Source of the DNA: Pyrinomonadaceae bacterium
GTDB taxonomy: Bacteria > Acidobacteriota > Blastocatellia > Pyrinomonadales > Pyrinomonadaceae
Length of the DNA stretch: 64,000 nucleotides
Direction of reading: 5' to 3'
NCBI GenBank assembly: GCA_030841105.1
Contig: JAVEDE010000053.1
Span: 62,001-126,000, forward strand
In this document: piece by piece, positions 32,697-40,674 of the stretch
Position numbering within the stretch: position 1 is the first letter of the stretch
How the letters are laid out: each line of letters starts with the position of its first letter
The notes under the pieces: generated by a model
Database searches by the model: none
Told to the model about the DNA's origin: nothing
The model's input: the letters and a program-made list of their open reading frames with translations, nothing else
Translations under genes and position numbers: made by a program

Positions 32697-33743
32697 TATT
32701 CTTATTCTGGGATCGAGCCAGCGATAAATAATGTCCGTGAGCGTGTTGGCGAAGATGTAGGTAACGCTGATGACGAGGACGCAACCTTGCACGAGGCGAT
32801 AGTCGCGTTTGCCGATGCCGTCGTCAATGAGCAGCAGACCCAAGCCCGGCCAGTTGAAAATCTTCTCCGTGATGATCGCCCCGGCCAGCAGGACGCCGAG
32901 TTGCAGTCCGAGGATCGTGACGACCGGAATGAGGCCGTTTTTGAGTACGTGCTTGTAGACGACCGTCCGCTCGCTCAAACCTTTCGCGCGCGCCGTGCGC
33001 ACGTAATCCTCGCCCATCTCTTCGATGACGGACGAGCGCACCATGCGCGTCAGGAGCGCGGAGAGCGCCGCGCCGAGCGTCACGGCGGGCAGGATGATGT
33101 CCTCCCAATTGTTACGCCCGGAAGGCGCGAGCCAGCCGAGTTGGAGCGCGAAGAGATAGATGAACAATGGCCCTAAGACGAAACCCGGCGTGCTGATGCC
33201 TACAAGCGCAATTACCGATAGAGCATTATCTAGCCACGTCCCGCGATTCTTACCGGCGATGACGCCGAGCGGGATGGAGATCGATACCGCGACAATTAAG
33301 GCGACGATGGCAAGTTGAGCTGTCGAAACGAAGCGTGATTGCAGAAAATCACTGAACACGTCATTCCATGTTGCCGCCTGCCCTCCACAACGCCCGAAAA
33401 TTGCTTTTGTAATCGGGCAGTCGGAGCGAAACGAGCGACCCATGTCGCCGCGCAGGATCATGCCCCAGTAGTCAATGTAGCGGTTGTTCATTCCGTGCCA
33501 GCGGAAATCACGTTCGCCGCTCGCGGCATCGCGCGCGTAGGAGAAGAAGAAGGCGGGGCGGTCGAGGTTGTGCTTCTCGCGAAACTGTTCGATCTGCGCG
33601 GCCGTGGCGTCTTCGCCGAGCGTGGCCGTCGCCGGGTCGCCCGGCACGAGTTCGATCAAAAGCGTGACGAGCGACACCACCGTCCACACCACGAGGAGCA
33701 GGATCAAGATGCGCCGCGAGAGATCGAGTAGCTTGTGCTTCAT
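32691..33743 (-). CDS. Oligopeptide/dipeptide-type ABC permease (DppB/OppB family)
   Basis: A 350-residue permease. The first membrane segment carries the usual start ILILLLVVWTVVSLVTLLIELVPGDPA; LGEDATAAQIEQFREKHNLDRP is the typical exported stretch; the core has STAQLAIVALIVAVSISIPLGV, the EAA loop TARAKGLSERTVVYKHVLKN and ILGLQLGVLLAGAIITEKIFN. An insert of about 40 residues after residue 75 (DAASGERDFRWHGMNN to DCPITKAIFGRCGG) is somewhat longer than in E. coli DppB. First gene of the permease pair. Its stop lies within a heptamer hairpin arm. Confidence 0.92.
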   Translation of the reverse strand: MKHKLLDLSRRILILLLVVWTVVSLVTLLIELVPGDPATATLGEDATAAQIEQFREKHNLDRPAFFFSYARDAASGERDFRWHGMNNRYIDYWGMILRGDMGRSFRSDCPITKAIFGRCGGQAATWNDVFSDFLQSRFVSTAQLAIVALIVAVSISIPLGVIAGKNRGTWLDNALSVIALVGISTPGFVLGPLFIYLFALQLGWLAPSGRNNWEDIILPAVTLGAALSALLTRMVRSSVIEEMGEDYVRTARAKGLSERTVVYKHVLKNGLIPVVTILGLQLGVLLAGAIITEKIFNWPGLGLLLIDDGIGKRDYRLVQGCVLVISVTYIFANTLTDIIYRWLDPRIRIQ

Positions 33744-33830
33744 CTTCGGCGAGCGGGCTGCGAATATTCGGAAGAGTTTTTAGTTTGGAACAACGCGGAG
33801 GATGATAGCACCGGAAAGTGATAATAAGAC

Positions 33831-33944
33831 AGTGACGAGTGACGAGTGACGAGTTGAAGCAAAGTGACAAGTGACGGATGACAAGTGAGAAGTTGGAAAA
33901 CCAAGCTGCTTTAACTTGTCACTCGTCACTTGTCACTTGTCACT
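33831..33944. repeat. Heptamer-word hairpin (AGTGACG)
   Basis: Left arm from 33831 (AGTGACG repeated three times) pairs with the right arm at 33913-33944 (ACTTGTCACTCGTCACTTGT and on). A second partial run of AGTGACA words sits in between at 33863-33892. It lies upstream of the DppB-like gene and downstream of ubiE. Confidence 0.85.
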
Positions 33945-33952
33945 ATGTAAAA

Positions 33953-34046
33953 AAAACGTAGCCCGACGGAAGTTGCATCTTTCGTCACGCGAACAGCCCC
34001 GACAACCGTCGCGCGGGAACGAGCAAAAACCATCGGACTACGTTTT
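33953..34046 (-). terminator. Long-stem terminator of ubiE, possibly an sRNA 3' end
   Basis: Arms 33953-33969 and 34030-34046 pair over 17 bp with two G-T/A-C type changes (AAAACGTAG-CCGA-GG). On the minus strand the hairpin ends in eight T. The 60-nt interior is itself GC-rich. It is 46 bp past the ubiE stop. Confidence 0.75.
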
Positions 34047-34091
34047 CGGTTTGCGCTCGCAAAAGGTAGCGCAAGCCAAGTTCGCCTGACC

Positions 34092-34832
34092 TCAGCGGCC
34101 GGGGCGTGTGCCCAGATGCAGCGCCGCGATGCCGCCGGTCAAATTCTGATACGTCACCTCGCCGAAGCCGACTTCGCGCATCAACTCGGCCAGCCGCCGC
34201 TGATCCGGAAAGCGCGAGACGGAATCCGGCAGATATTCATACGCACCGCGCGAGCCGCTGACGAGGCCGCCGATTCGCGGCAACACGCGCGTGAAGTAAA
34301 ACTGAAAAAGAGCGCGAAAGCCCGGCACGACCGGGTGCGAAAATTCCAGTATCGCGACGCTCCCGCCCGGCCGGAGCACGCGAAACAACTCCGCAAGTCC
34401 ACCCTCGACGCTCGCCAGATTCCGCAGGCCGAAGGCGATGGTCACGACATCGAAAGTCTCGGCCGCGAACGGCAGTCGCAACGCGTCGGCCTCGATGAAC
34501 GGGATCGCTCGCGCACTCTGCGTCGCCTTGCGCGCCGCCACTTCGAGCATCGGGCGACAGAAATCAAGCCCGGTGACGTGCGTCTCTCCGGCGTCAGCCA
34601 GTGTCAGCGCGAGATCGCCCGTGCCGCACGCTACGTCGAGCGTGCGCGTGCCAGCAGTGAGCGCGGGGCGTAGACGTTCGGCCACGAGCCTGCGCCAGCG
34701 GCGATCTATGTTCGCCGAGAGCAGGTGATTTAAAAGATCGTAGCGGCGCGCGATGCCCGCGAACATCGAGTTGACTCGACGCGCGTGCTCCTGCCGTTGT
34801 TCATTCTCGTTCGGACTTATTGGCGTGGACAC
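34092..34832 (-). CDS. ubiE: Demethylmenaquinone methyltransferase (UbiE/MenG)
   Basis: A 246-residue SAM-dependent methyltransferase for the last step of menaquinone (and in some species ubiquinone) synthesis. Signatures: VNSMFAGIARRYDLLNHLLS near the start, the SAM loop TLDVACGTGDLALTLA, FDVVTIAFGLRNLASVE, the RVLRPGG block and FPDQRRLAELMREVGF. Length fits. Start is GTG at 34832. The gene is single, with its own terminator. In Acidobacteria the quinone is normally menaquinone, so MenG function is more likely. Confidence 0.94.
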   Translation of the reverse strand: MSTPISPNENEQRQEHARRVNSMFAGIARRYDLLNHLLSANIDRRWRRLVAERLRPALTAGTRTLDVACGTGDLALTLADAGETHVTGLDFCRPMLEVAARKATQSARAIPFIEADALRLPFAAETFDVVTIAFGLRNLASVEGGLAELFRVLRPGGSVAILEFSHPVVPGFRALFQFYFTRVLPRIGGLVSGSRGAYEYLPDSVSRFPDQRRLAELMREVGFGEVTYQNLTGGIAALHLGTRPGR

Positions 34833-34892
34833 CTTAAATGATTGTGTGGGGATGATAGGTTGCAGGCAGCTTGCGATTATTTTGTAAATTGA

Positions 34893-36320
34893 CTACGGAC
34901 GCTTCGGCGTCTTCGGCTCGGAGGCAGACGCGGGCGGGGCATTAGTCGCCCCCGCCACTTCGATGCCGCCGCTCAGACGCGCTAGTTCGCTGCGAAGTTG
35001 CGCCGCGTCGCCCACGACGACGCTCGCCAGTTTCGCCTCGCCGCCGAAGAGTCGCGCGGCCACGCGTTGCACGTCGGCGGGCGTGAGTGTGTTCAAGACG
35101 CGCTCGTCGTCCGCGAGCGTAGAGTTGTAAGTGGTCGTGTCGAGCCACTGGTCGGCGAGCGCTTCGGGGCGTTGTCTGCGCTCGTTGATGGCGGCGAGGA
35201 CGGCGCGTCTCGCGTTCTCAAGTTCGGCGACGGAGACGGGCGACGCGGCGAGATTCGCGACGACGGTGCGCGCCGCTTCGAGCGTCTGCGCGGCGAAGCC
35301 CGCCGGGACGGTCGCGCCGACGAGCACGATGCCCGAAAGGTTGTGCGCGTCGTGCCGCGCGAAGGCGGACTTCGGCTGAAACTCTTTGAGCGCGGACTTC
35401 AAGCGTTCGTGCGCGAGCGCGGCGACGACGGGTGCGACGGCGCGGTCGCGGTCGGCGCGCGACAGGCCGCGCGCGGCCAGACGCACCTCGACTTCGTTTG
35501 CGCCCGCGACGTTGACGATGAGCGTGCGCGCGTCGGGCGCGTTGGGCTGGCGGAAAGTCGAGGGCGGAATGGAATCGCTCTTGCGCCACGCGCCGAGAAA
35601 CTGCCGGAAGGCGCGCAGGGCGCGCGTGGCTTCGACGCCGCCGACGAGAACGAGCGTCGAGTTGTTGGGATTGATGAAGCGGTCGCGCGCCAGCATCATG
35701 TCGGCGCGTTCGATGCGCGCGAGGCTGTCGGGCGTGCCCGCGAGCGCGCGCCCGTAAGGGTACGAGCCGTAGAGTCTGGCGGCGGCGGAGCGGTCGGCGA
35801 GTAGTGCGGGCTGCCCCAAGGCGTCGCGCGCGCCCTTGAGACGCGCTTCGCGCAGGCGGTTCACGTCTTCGGCGGCGAGTCGCATTTGCAGCACGGCGGT
35901 GCGCAGGATTTCGACGAGCCGCTCAAAGTCGTTCGCCCGGCCGCTGAGTAGAATCTCGATGTTGTCGTATGAAGTGTTGACTTCGAGTCGCCCGTTCAAC
36001 TCTTCGGCGACGTACTGGCGCGTCTCCGCGTCGGGGAACAGGGCGTCGCTGAGAAGTGTCATCAAACCTTCTTTACCGGCGAGGTCGAAGGCCGCCCCGT
36101 TGTTGATTCTGACTTTGAGCAAGACCTGCGAATCGCCGGGGCGACTGATGAGCAGGAGGCGCAAGCCGTTGAGCAGTTGTTCGCGGCGCGGCGCGGGCAT
36201 GACTGAGTTTTGCGCCGCGGCGCGCGCCGGAAGCAGGCAGAGCGAGACGAGGAGCAGGGCGGCGATTGCGACAGTCCAATTCGTGCGCGGGGCATGGAGC
36301 GAAAGGGGTTGGCGTTTCAT
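34893..36320 (-). CDS. Exported M16-family protein without the zinc site
   Basis: A 475-residue exported protein of the insulinase/pitrilysin (M16) fold. A signal peptide covers about 1-37 (VAIAALLLVSLCLLPARAAA). Two M16 halves are visible: VLLKVRINNGAAFDLAGKEG and, in the second, VEVRLAARGLSR. The catalytic HxxEH is missing: the matching stretch reads GLMTLLSDALFPD. Thus it is probably the non-catalytic subunit of an M16 pair or a chaperone-like derivative; no active partner lies in the window. Pro/Thr-rich tail at the end. Its divergent neighbour at 36612 starts 291 bp away. Confidence 0.86.
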   Translation of the reverse strand: MKRQPLSLHAPRTNWTVAIAALLLVSLCLLPARAAAQNSVMPAPRREQLLNGLRLLLISRPGDSQVLLKVRINNGAAFDLAGKEGLMTLLSDALFPDAETRQYVAEELNGRLEVNTSYDNIEILLSGRANDFERLVEILRTAVLQMRLAAEDVNRLREARLKGARDALGQPALLADRSAAARLYGSYPYGRALAGTPDSLARIERADMMLARDRFINPNNSTLVLVGGVEATRALRAFRQFLGAWRKSDSIPPSTFRQPNAPDARTLIVNVAGANEVEVRLAARGLSRADRDRAVAPVVAALAHERLKSALKEFQPKSAFARHDAHNLSGIVLVGATVPAGFAAQTLEAARTVVANLAASPVSVAELENARRAVLAAINERRQRPEALADQWLDTTTYNSTLADDERVLNTLTPADVQRVAARLFGGEAKLASVVVGDAAQLRSELARLSGGIEVAGATNAPPASASEPKTPKRP

Positions 36321-36611
36321 AAAATGACTCGCGAGTCTGACGGGGCGGCAGCAACGCGCGGCCGCGTGCAGCGGCGGCGGAATAATTTCGACACGGACTG
36401 TTTTAGATGCATCAAAACGGTTGCGGGAGATGCCCGTGCATTTTATGGGTCGTCAGTTACGAGGTCAACCGCCCGGAAACTAGGATATTTTTATTTCCGG
36501 TAGTAAACTCTTCAAGCCGACCGGGCATCTCACGATGCTCGAAGGCGCGTGCCCTAAAGTCGAGTCACCCAACAGTTTGAAGATTTATGTTCCCCAATTG
36601 AGGCGCGAAGT

Positions 36612-38012
36612 ATGACGACAAAGAGCTGCCCGAAGTGCAATGAGGTAGTCCCTCTACAGTTTGAATTCTGCCCCGTGGACGGCACGCCCCTGCCGAACGG
36701 CCACCAGCCCGCAGACACGGACACCGCTACGATTAGCCATTCCGCACCCGGCAATAACGCACACGCGCGCGCCGTTTCGACCGACGCCGGAAACGATTCA
36801 GTCGCCGCGGACGCGACGACCGCCACCATCGCCGCAGCACAGATTCCGGCCGCGAGCATGTCTTCGGAGGGCGCGTCGGCGGCGATTGTTCCGTCCTACC
36901 AGCGCGGCGAGTATCACCTGACGTTTTTGGAAGACGAAGGGTTGGTTCGCCGTCTGACGAAAGAAGTGCGCGAGGTCGGGCACGACGCGGAGTTGACGTG
37001 GCCGGAGTTCAAACGCGATCCGGGCGGTTTTGTGAAGCGCGGGACGACCGCTTACGGTAAGGCTTCGTGGCGCGTGCTGTCGCAGCGTAACGTGGCTCTC
37101 GGCATCATGTCCGCGCTCGTGTTGATGATGACGGCGGGCGTGCTCATCACTCTGCTGCTCCGCATGCAGGACAGGCACGTGGCCTCGCTCGACGCGGTGC
37201 GCGAAGACCTTGAGCTAAAGGGACTCGTCACCGACATTCCCGAAGAACAGAAGAAGCCTGACGAAGGCACGGCGGGCAACGCGAAAGGCAAGGGCGGCGG
37301 CTCGAAACCGAAACAGGAGAAACCGGGCGGCGGCGGCGGCGGCGGACGACAGGAAGAGAAGCCTGCGTCGTTCGGCAAACTCCCCCCGGCCTCTCTAGAC
37401 ATTCCGCAGGTGCGCGCTCCCGATCCGCACCCGCCGACCATCAAGAATCCGAGTCTGCCCGTCCCGGCCAGCATCGTCGCAGACCCGACCCTCTTCCCGC
37501 CAGACAACCGCCAGATCGCTTACGGCGATCCGAAGTCGCGTTCGACCGAGACGAGTTCCGGCCCCGGTTCGGGTAACGGCATCGGCGATGGCAAGGGCGG
37601 CGGCGTCGGTTCGGGCGAAGGCGGCGGCGTCGGCCCCGGCCGCGGCGGCAACACCGGCGGCGGCGACCGCAACGACGGCGGCGGCGGCCCCGGCGGTGGC
37701 GGCGGCGGCACAGACTACAGCCGCACGTTCGCGGCGAAGGAAGTGACGCGCAAGGCAATCATCACGGGCAAGCCCGAACCGCTCTACACCGAAGAGGCGC
37801 GCAAGAATCAAGTGACCGGCACGGTGCGCCTGCGCCTCGTGCTCGGAGCGTCCGGCTCGATCTCAAGCATCTCGCCCGTGTCGCGCCTCCCCGACGGGCT
37901 GACGGAAAAGGCGATTGAGGCGGCACGCAAAATCTCCTTCCAACCCGCCGAGAAGGACGGTCGCAAAGTCTCGCAGTGGATCGTCATCGAGTACAACTTC
38001 AACATCTACTAA
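36612..38012 (+). CDS. TonB-family protein with N-terminal zinc ribbon
   Basis: A 466-residue protein. It starts with a zinc ribbon (KSCPKCNEVVPLQFEFCPVDG), followed by an Ala/Thr-rich linker, a conserved stretch (YHLTFLEDEGLVRRLTKEVREV), one membrane segment at about 163-185 (ALGIMSALVLMMTAGVLITLL), a Gly/Lys- and Gly/Asp-rich periplasmic spacer (about 220-375), and a C-terminal TonB domain (KPEPLYTEEARKNQVTGTV, VSRLPDGLTEKAIEAARKI). TonB domains carry proton-motive energy to outer-membrane receptors. The cytoplasmic zinc ribbon is unlike classical TonB. No ExbB/ExbD lie beside it. The 290 bp upstream hold a small CCGGAAA/TTCCGG hairpin and nothing else I can name. Confidence 0.85.
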   Translation: MTTKSCPKCNEVVPLQFEFCPVDGTPLPNGHQPADTDTATISHSAPGNNAHARAVSTDAGNDSVAADATTATIAAAQIPAASMSSEGASAAIVPSYQRGEYHLTFLEDEGLVRRLTKEVREVGHDAELTWPEFKRDPGGFVKRGTTAYGKASWRVLSQRNVALGIMSALVLMMTAGVLITLLLRMQDRHVASLDAVREDLELKGLVTDIPEEQKKPDEGTAGNAKGKGGGSKPKQEKPGGGGGGGRQEEKPASFGKLPPASLDIPQVRAPDPHPPTIKNPSLPVPASIVADPTLFPPDNRQIAYGDPKSRSTETSSGPGSGNGIGDGKGGGVGSGEGGGVGPGRGGNTGGGDRNDGGGGPGGGGGGTDYSRTFAAKEVTRKAIITGKPEPLYTEEARKNQVTGTVRLRLVLGASGSISSISPVSRLPDGLTEKAIEAARKISFQPAEKDGRKVSQWIVIEYNFNIY

Positions 38013-38036
38013 GGCCACAGCATCCTTAGCCAAAGT

Positions 38037-38079
38037 CAAAGCGGCGACTCACCATCAAGTGAGTCGCCGCTTTGTTTTA
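38037..38079. terminator. Bidirectional terminator
   Basis: A perfect 16-bp stem CAAAGCGGCGACTCAC / GTGAGTCGCCGCTTTG (38037-38052, 38059-38074), 6-nt loop, then TTTT. It lies between the TonB-like gene and the convergent aminotransferase gene. Confidence 0.92.
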
Positions 38080-38110
38080 TGCAGGAGATGAAGCCCGTCC
38101 GGTTGTTACG

Positions 38111-39316
38111 TCAACCCGCCACGCACTCTTCGGCCACGCGGCGGATGCGCCGCACGCCTTCTTCGAGGCGTTCGAGCGAGGTTGCGTAAGAGATGCGCAG
38201 GTAGCCGTCGGCTCCGAAGCCCGCGCCGTCCGTCACCACCGTCTGCTCGTCGTTGAGCAGTTTGTCGGCCAACGCTCCGGAAGTTTTCACCTTACCGCCC
38301 AGACAACCGCGCACGTTCGGGAAGGCATAGAACGCGCCTTCGGGGGCGACGCATTCAAAGCCCGGCACGTCGGCCAGAGCCTTGATGAGCCACTCGCGCC
38401 GCGCGCCGTATTCCGCGAGCATCGCGCCCACGCAGTCCTGCGAACCATTGAAGGCTTCCGTGGCCGCGCGTTGCGCGATGGAGTTCGGGTTGCTCGTCGA
38501 ATGACCCTGCACGAGCAGCATCGCCTTCGTCCACTCGCGCGGCGCGAGCGCGTAGCCCATGCGCCAGCCCGTCATCGCGTAGGTCTTCGAGAACGACCCG
38601 GCGATGCACAGACGCGCGCGCAACTCAGGCGCGAGGCTCGACGCGCTGAACACCTCCGCGGGCGCGTAGACGAAACGCAAATAGCACTCGTCCGAGATGA
38701 CGTAGACGCCGTGCTCGGCGAGCGTTTCCATGATCCGGCGAAACTCCGCGGGCGCGACGACACGCCCCGAAGGGTTCGAGGGCGAGTTGATGATGAGTAG
38801 TTTCGTGCGGGGCGTGACGGCGCGGCGCACCTGCTCGGCGGTTAGTTGGAAGCCAGTCTCTTCGGTCTCGATGAAGACGGGCGTGCCGCCCGCGAACTTC
38901 ACGATCTCAGGGAACGTCACCCAGTAAGGTTGCGCGATCAAAACCTCGTCGCCCGCGTTGACGAGCGACACGATGGCGTTGAAGAGCGCCTGCTTGCCGC
39001 CCGCCGTCGCCATCACCTCCGAGATGTCGTAGCGCGCGCCGAACTCACGCGCGTAATAGTTGACGACGGCCTCTTGCAGAGCGCGCGTGCCGCCCGTCGC
39101 CGTGTACTTGGTTTCGCCCGCGCGCATGGCTTCGGCGGCGGCACGTTTGATGTGATCGGGCGTGTCGAAGTCGGGTTCGCCCGCGCCTAGATCAACCACG
39201 TCCACGCCGGAGGCGCGCAGAGCCTGTGCCTTCTGCATCGCCGCGAGCGTAGAGGAGGCTTGCATCTGCGCCACCCGCTCGGAGCGCGGGAAACTTTCGA
39301 GTGCCGGTTTCGTCAT
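38111..39316 (-). CDS. PLP-dependent aspartate aminotransferase (class I/II)
   Basis: A 401-residue fold-type I aminotransferase of the AspC/AatA Ib subgroup, converting aspartate and 2-oxoglutarate to oxaloacetate and glutamate. Motifs: VDLGAGEPDFDTPDHIK, TGGTRALQEAVVNYY, INSPSNPSGRV, SDECYLRFVY, and the PLP lysine in SFSKTYAMTGWRMGY. Length is normal. I chose the ATG at 39316, whose ATGA overlaps the stop of the upstream basic protein, so the two genes are translationally coupled; the frame continues upstream to 39574, but that part is only the shadow of the basic-protein gene. Confidence 0.94.
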   Translation of the reverse strand: MTKPALESFPRSERVAQMQASSTLAAMQKAQALRASGVDVVDLGAGEPDFDTPDHIKRAAAEAMRAGETKYTATGGTRALQEAVVNYYAREFGARYDISEVMATAGGKQALFNAIVSLVNAGDEVLIAQPYWVTFPEIVKFAGGTPVFIETEETGFQLTAEQVRRAVTPRTKLLIINSPSNPSGRVVAPAEFRRIMETLAEHGVYVISDECYLRFVYAPAEVFSASSLAPELRARLCIAGSFSKTYAMTGWRMGYALAPREWTKAMLLVQGHSTSNPNSIAQRAATEAFNGSQDCVGAMLAEYGARREWLIKALADVPGFECVAPEGAFYAFPNVRGCLGGKVKTSGALADKLLNDEQTVVTDGAGFGADGYLRISYATSLERLEEGVRRIRRVAEECVAG

Positions 39317-39687
39317 CCCTTCTTCGCGCCGCCCTTCTTCGCAGCACCTTTCTTCGTGCCGCCTTTCTTCGCGCCGCCCTTCTGCGCACCGCCTTTGCTG
39401 GCGCGCGTCTTCGCGGCCTTCTTCGCAGAGGCCGACCGCGCGGCGGCCGGACGTTTGGCCGAGGCCGCGCCGCCCTTCTTGCCGCCCTTCTTCAGGGGGG
39501 CTTTGTTCTCCGCCTTGCCGCGACCCGACCCGCTCTGCTTGCCGCCGCCGGAAACCTTGTTGACGGTCGCCCACGCGCGCCGCTCCGCCTCTTCCTCCGT
39601 CACGCCGCGCTCCTCATAACCCTCTTCGATGTGCTCGGCCTGTCGCTTCTGCTTGTCCGTGTACGCGCTCTTATCACCCCTCGGCAT
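39313..39687 (-). CDS. Small basic protein with histone-H1-like Lys/Gly tail
   Basis: A 124-residue protein. Residues 1-50 are the conserved head (MPRGDKSAYTDKQKRQAEHI, EEGYEERGVTEEEAERRAWA, TVNKVSGGGK) found in many bacterial proteins sometimes labelled plasmid-stabilisation or KGG proteins. The rest is a tail of AAK, KKGG and TKKG blocks, like eukaryotic H1 or bacterial HctB/AlgP tails, so nucleic-acid binding is likely. There is no toxin partner, so a stabilisation role is not supported. It overlaps the aminotransferase gene by 4 nt. Confidence 0.85.
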   Translation of the reverse strand: MPRGDKSAYTDKQKRQAEHIEEGYEERGVTEEEAERRAWATVNKVSGGGKQSGSGRGKAENKAPLKKGGKKGGAASAKRPAAARSASAKKAAKTRASKGGAQKGGAKKGGTKKGAAKKGGAKKG

Positions 39688-39812
39688 ATCTTCGCCCTCC
39701 CGTGTCTGTGCTCGACGCGAAATGCGTTCGTTGCTGTCGTCGCTCGCGCCGGATGTGTGTGTTGGAACGGTCGTCAGTATAACACCGGACGACGCGCGCG
39801 CCCGCTGTTAAA

Positions 39813-40307
39813 TCAACTCTTGCCGAACTTCTGCCGCATGCGCGCTTCGACCGACGCGGGCACGAGTCCCTTGATCGCGCCGCCTAGGTGATAGACCTCT
39901 TTGACGAGCCGCGAACTGACGTAAGAATAGGCTTCGGCGGGCATCATGAAGACCGTCTCGATGCGCGGTTCAAGCCGCCGGTTCATCAGAGCCATCTGCA
40001 ACTCGTACTCGTAATCGGAGAAGGCGCGGATGCCGCGCACCACCGCGTCAGCCTTGCGCTCGACGGCGTACTGCATCAGCAGCCCTTGAAAATTATCCAC
40101 CACCAGATGACACGAGCCACTGTCGAGTTCGCCTAACACCTCCGACAGCATCTCGCGCCGTTCGTCGAGCGTGAACAGCGGATTCTTCTCCGGGTTGACC
40201 ACGACGGCGATGATGATCTCGTCGAAGAGTTTGCAGCCGCGCGCGATGATGTCGAGGTGGCCGTTCGTCACGGGATCGAAAGAACCGGGATAAATGGCTC
40301 GGCGCAT
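39813..40307 (-). CDS. coaD: Phosphopantetheine adenylyltransferase
   Basis: A 164-residue nucleotidyltransferase catalysing the fourth step of coenzyme A synthesis (ATP plus 4'-phosphopantetheine to dephospho-CoA). It has the T/HxGH motif in AIYPGSFDPVTNGHLDIIAR, FTLDERREML, VVRGIRAFSDYEYELQMALM and AYSYVSSRLVKEVYHLGG, all family-specific. I chose the ATG at 40307, which gives the canonical MRRAIYPGSF start; the extension to 40475 covers the heptamer hairpin and is not coding. Confidence 0.96.
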   Translation of the reverse strand: MRRAIYPGSFDPVTNGHLDIIARGCKLFDEIIIAVVVNPEKNPLFTLDERREMLSEVLGELDSGSCHLVVDNFQGLLMQYAVERKADAVVRGIRAFSDYEYELQMALMNRRLEPRIETVFMMPAEAYSYVSSRLVKEVYHLGGAIKGLVPASVEARMRQKFGKS

Positions 40308-40364
40308 AGTTAGGCGGTGTGTGTCTGAAGCTGGAAGCAAAAGCGACTGTGAAAGTATCATAAA

Positions 40365-40443
40365 GGAGAGGTCAGAGGCTAGAGGTGAGATGCGGGCGAA
40401 GTCAGTTTTAACCGACCTTTGATGGCTAACCTCCGACCTCTCC
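40365..40443. repeat. Heptamer-word hairpin (GAGGTCA)
   Basis: Left arm GGAGAGGTCAGAGGCTAGAG from 40365 pairs with the right arm ending CTCCGACCTCTCC at 40443, over about 17 bp with two mismatches. The words are GAGGTCA, GAGGCTA, GAGGTGA. It sits between the divergent coaD and metH genes. Confidence 0.8.
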
Positions 40444-40447
40444 ATTC

Positions 40448-40595
40448 TTGACATGCTCTGCGGGCGGTGATTCAATAAACGGCGTCGGACAAACGTGGTG
40501 AGTTAAGGCGACTTGCGGCCACGTAAAATAAACAGCTAAACAGCACGGCCAAGACTTTCACGGGAAACCACCCGCATCCGAAGGCATCTCGACGA
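40448..40595 (+). promoter_or_regulatory. metH leader region
   Basis: TTGACA at 40448-40453 may be a -35 box; the matching -10 is poor. The leader then has CGTGG / CCACG (about 40494-40522) as a hairpin and a block CACGGGAAACCACCCGCATCC. With the terminator that follows, this looks like a regulated leader, but I cannot match it to a known SAM, SAH or cobalamin riboswitch consensus. Confidence 0.4.
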
Positions 40596-40632
40596 AAGCC
40601 CCGCGTTGTTTGGCGCGGGGCTTCCCGTTTTA
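40596..40632 (+). terminator. Intrinsic terminator in the metH leader
   Basis: A perfect 10-bp stem AAGCCCCGCG / CGCGGGGCTT (40596-40605, 40614-40623), loop TTGTTTGG, followed by CCCGTTTTA. It lies 43 nt upstream of the metH ATG, on the coding strand, so it would stop metH transcription unless prevented. Confidence 0.75.
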
Positions 40633-40674
40633 TGCGCGCGAGCGTTGGCCGGAACGGAGACGAATTAAAACTAC

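Noticed and set aside
39313-39687. Plasmid-stabilisation toxin or antitoxin
   Set aside because: The label is sometimes used for the head domain, but there is no partner gene and it is coupled to an aminotransferase.
40448-40595. Cobalamin or SAM riboswitch upstream of metH
   Set aside because: No B12 box, SAM-I kink-turn or SAH core consensus could be matched; kept only as an unassigned leader.
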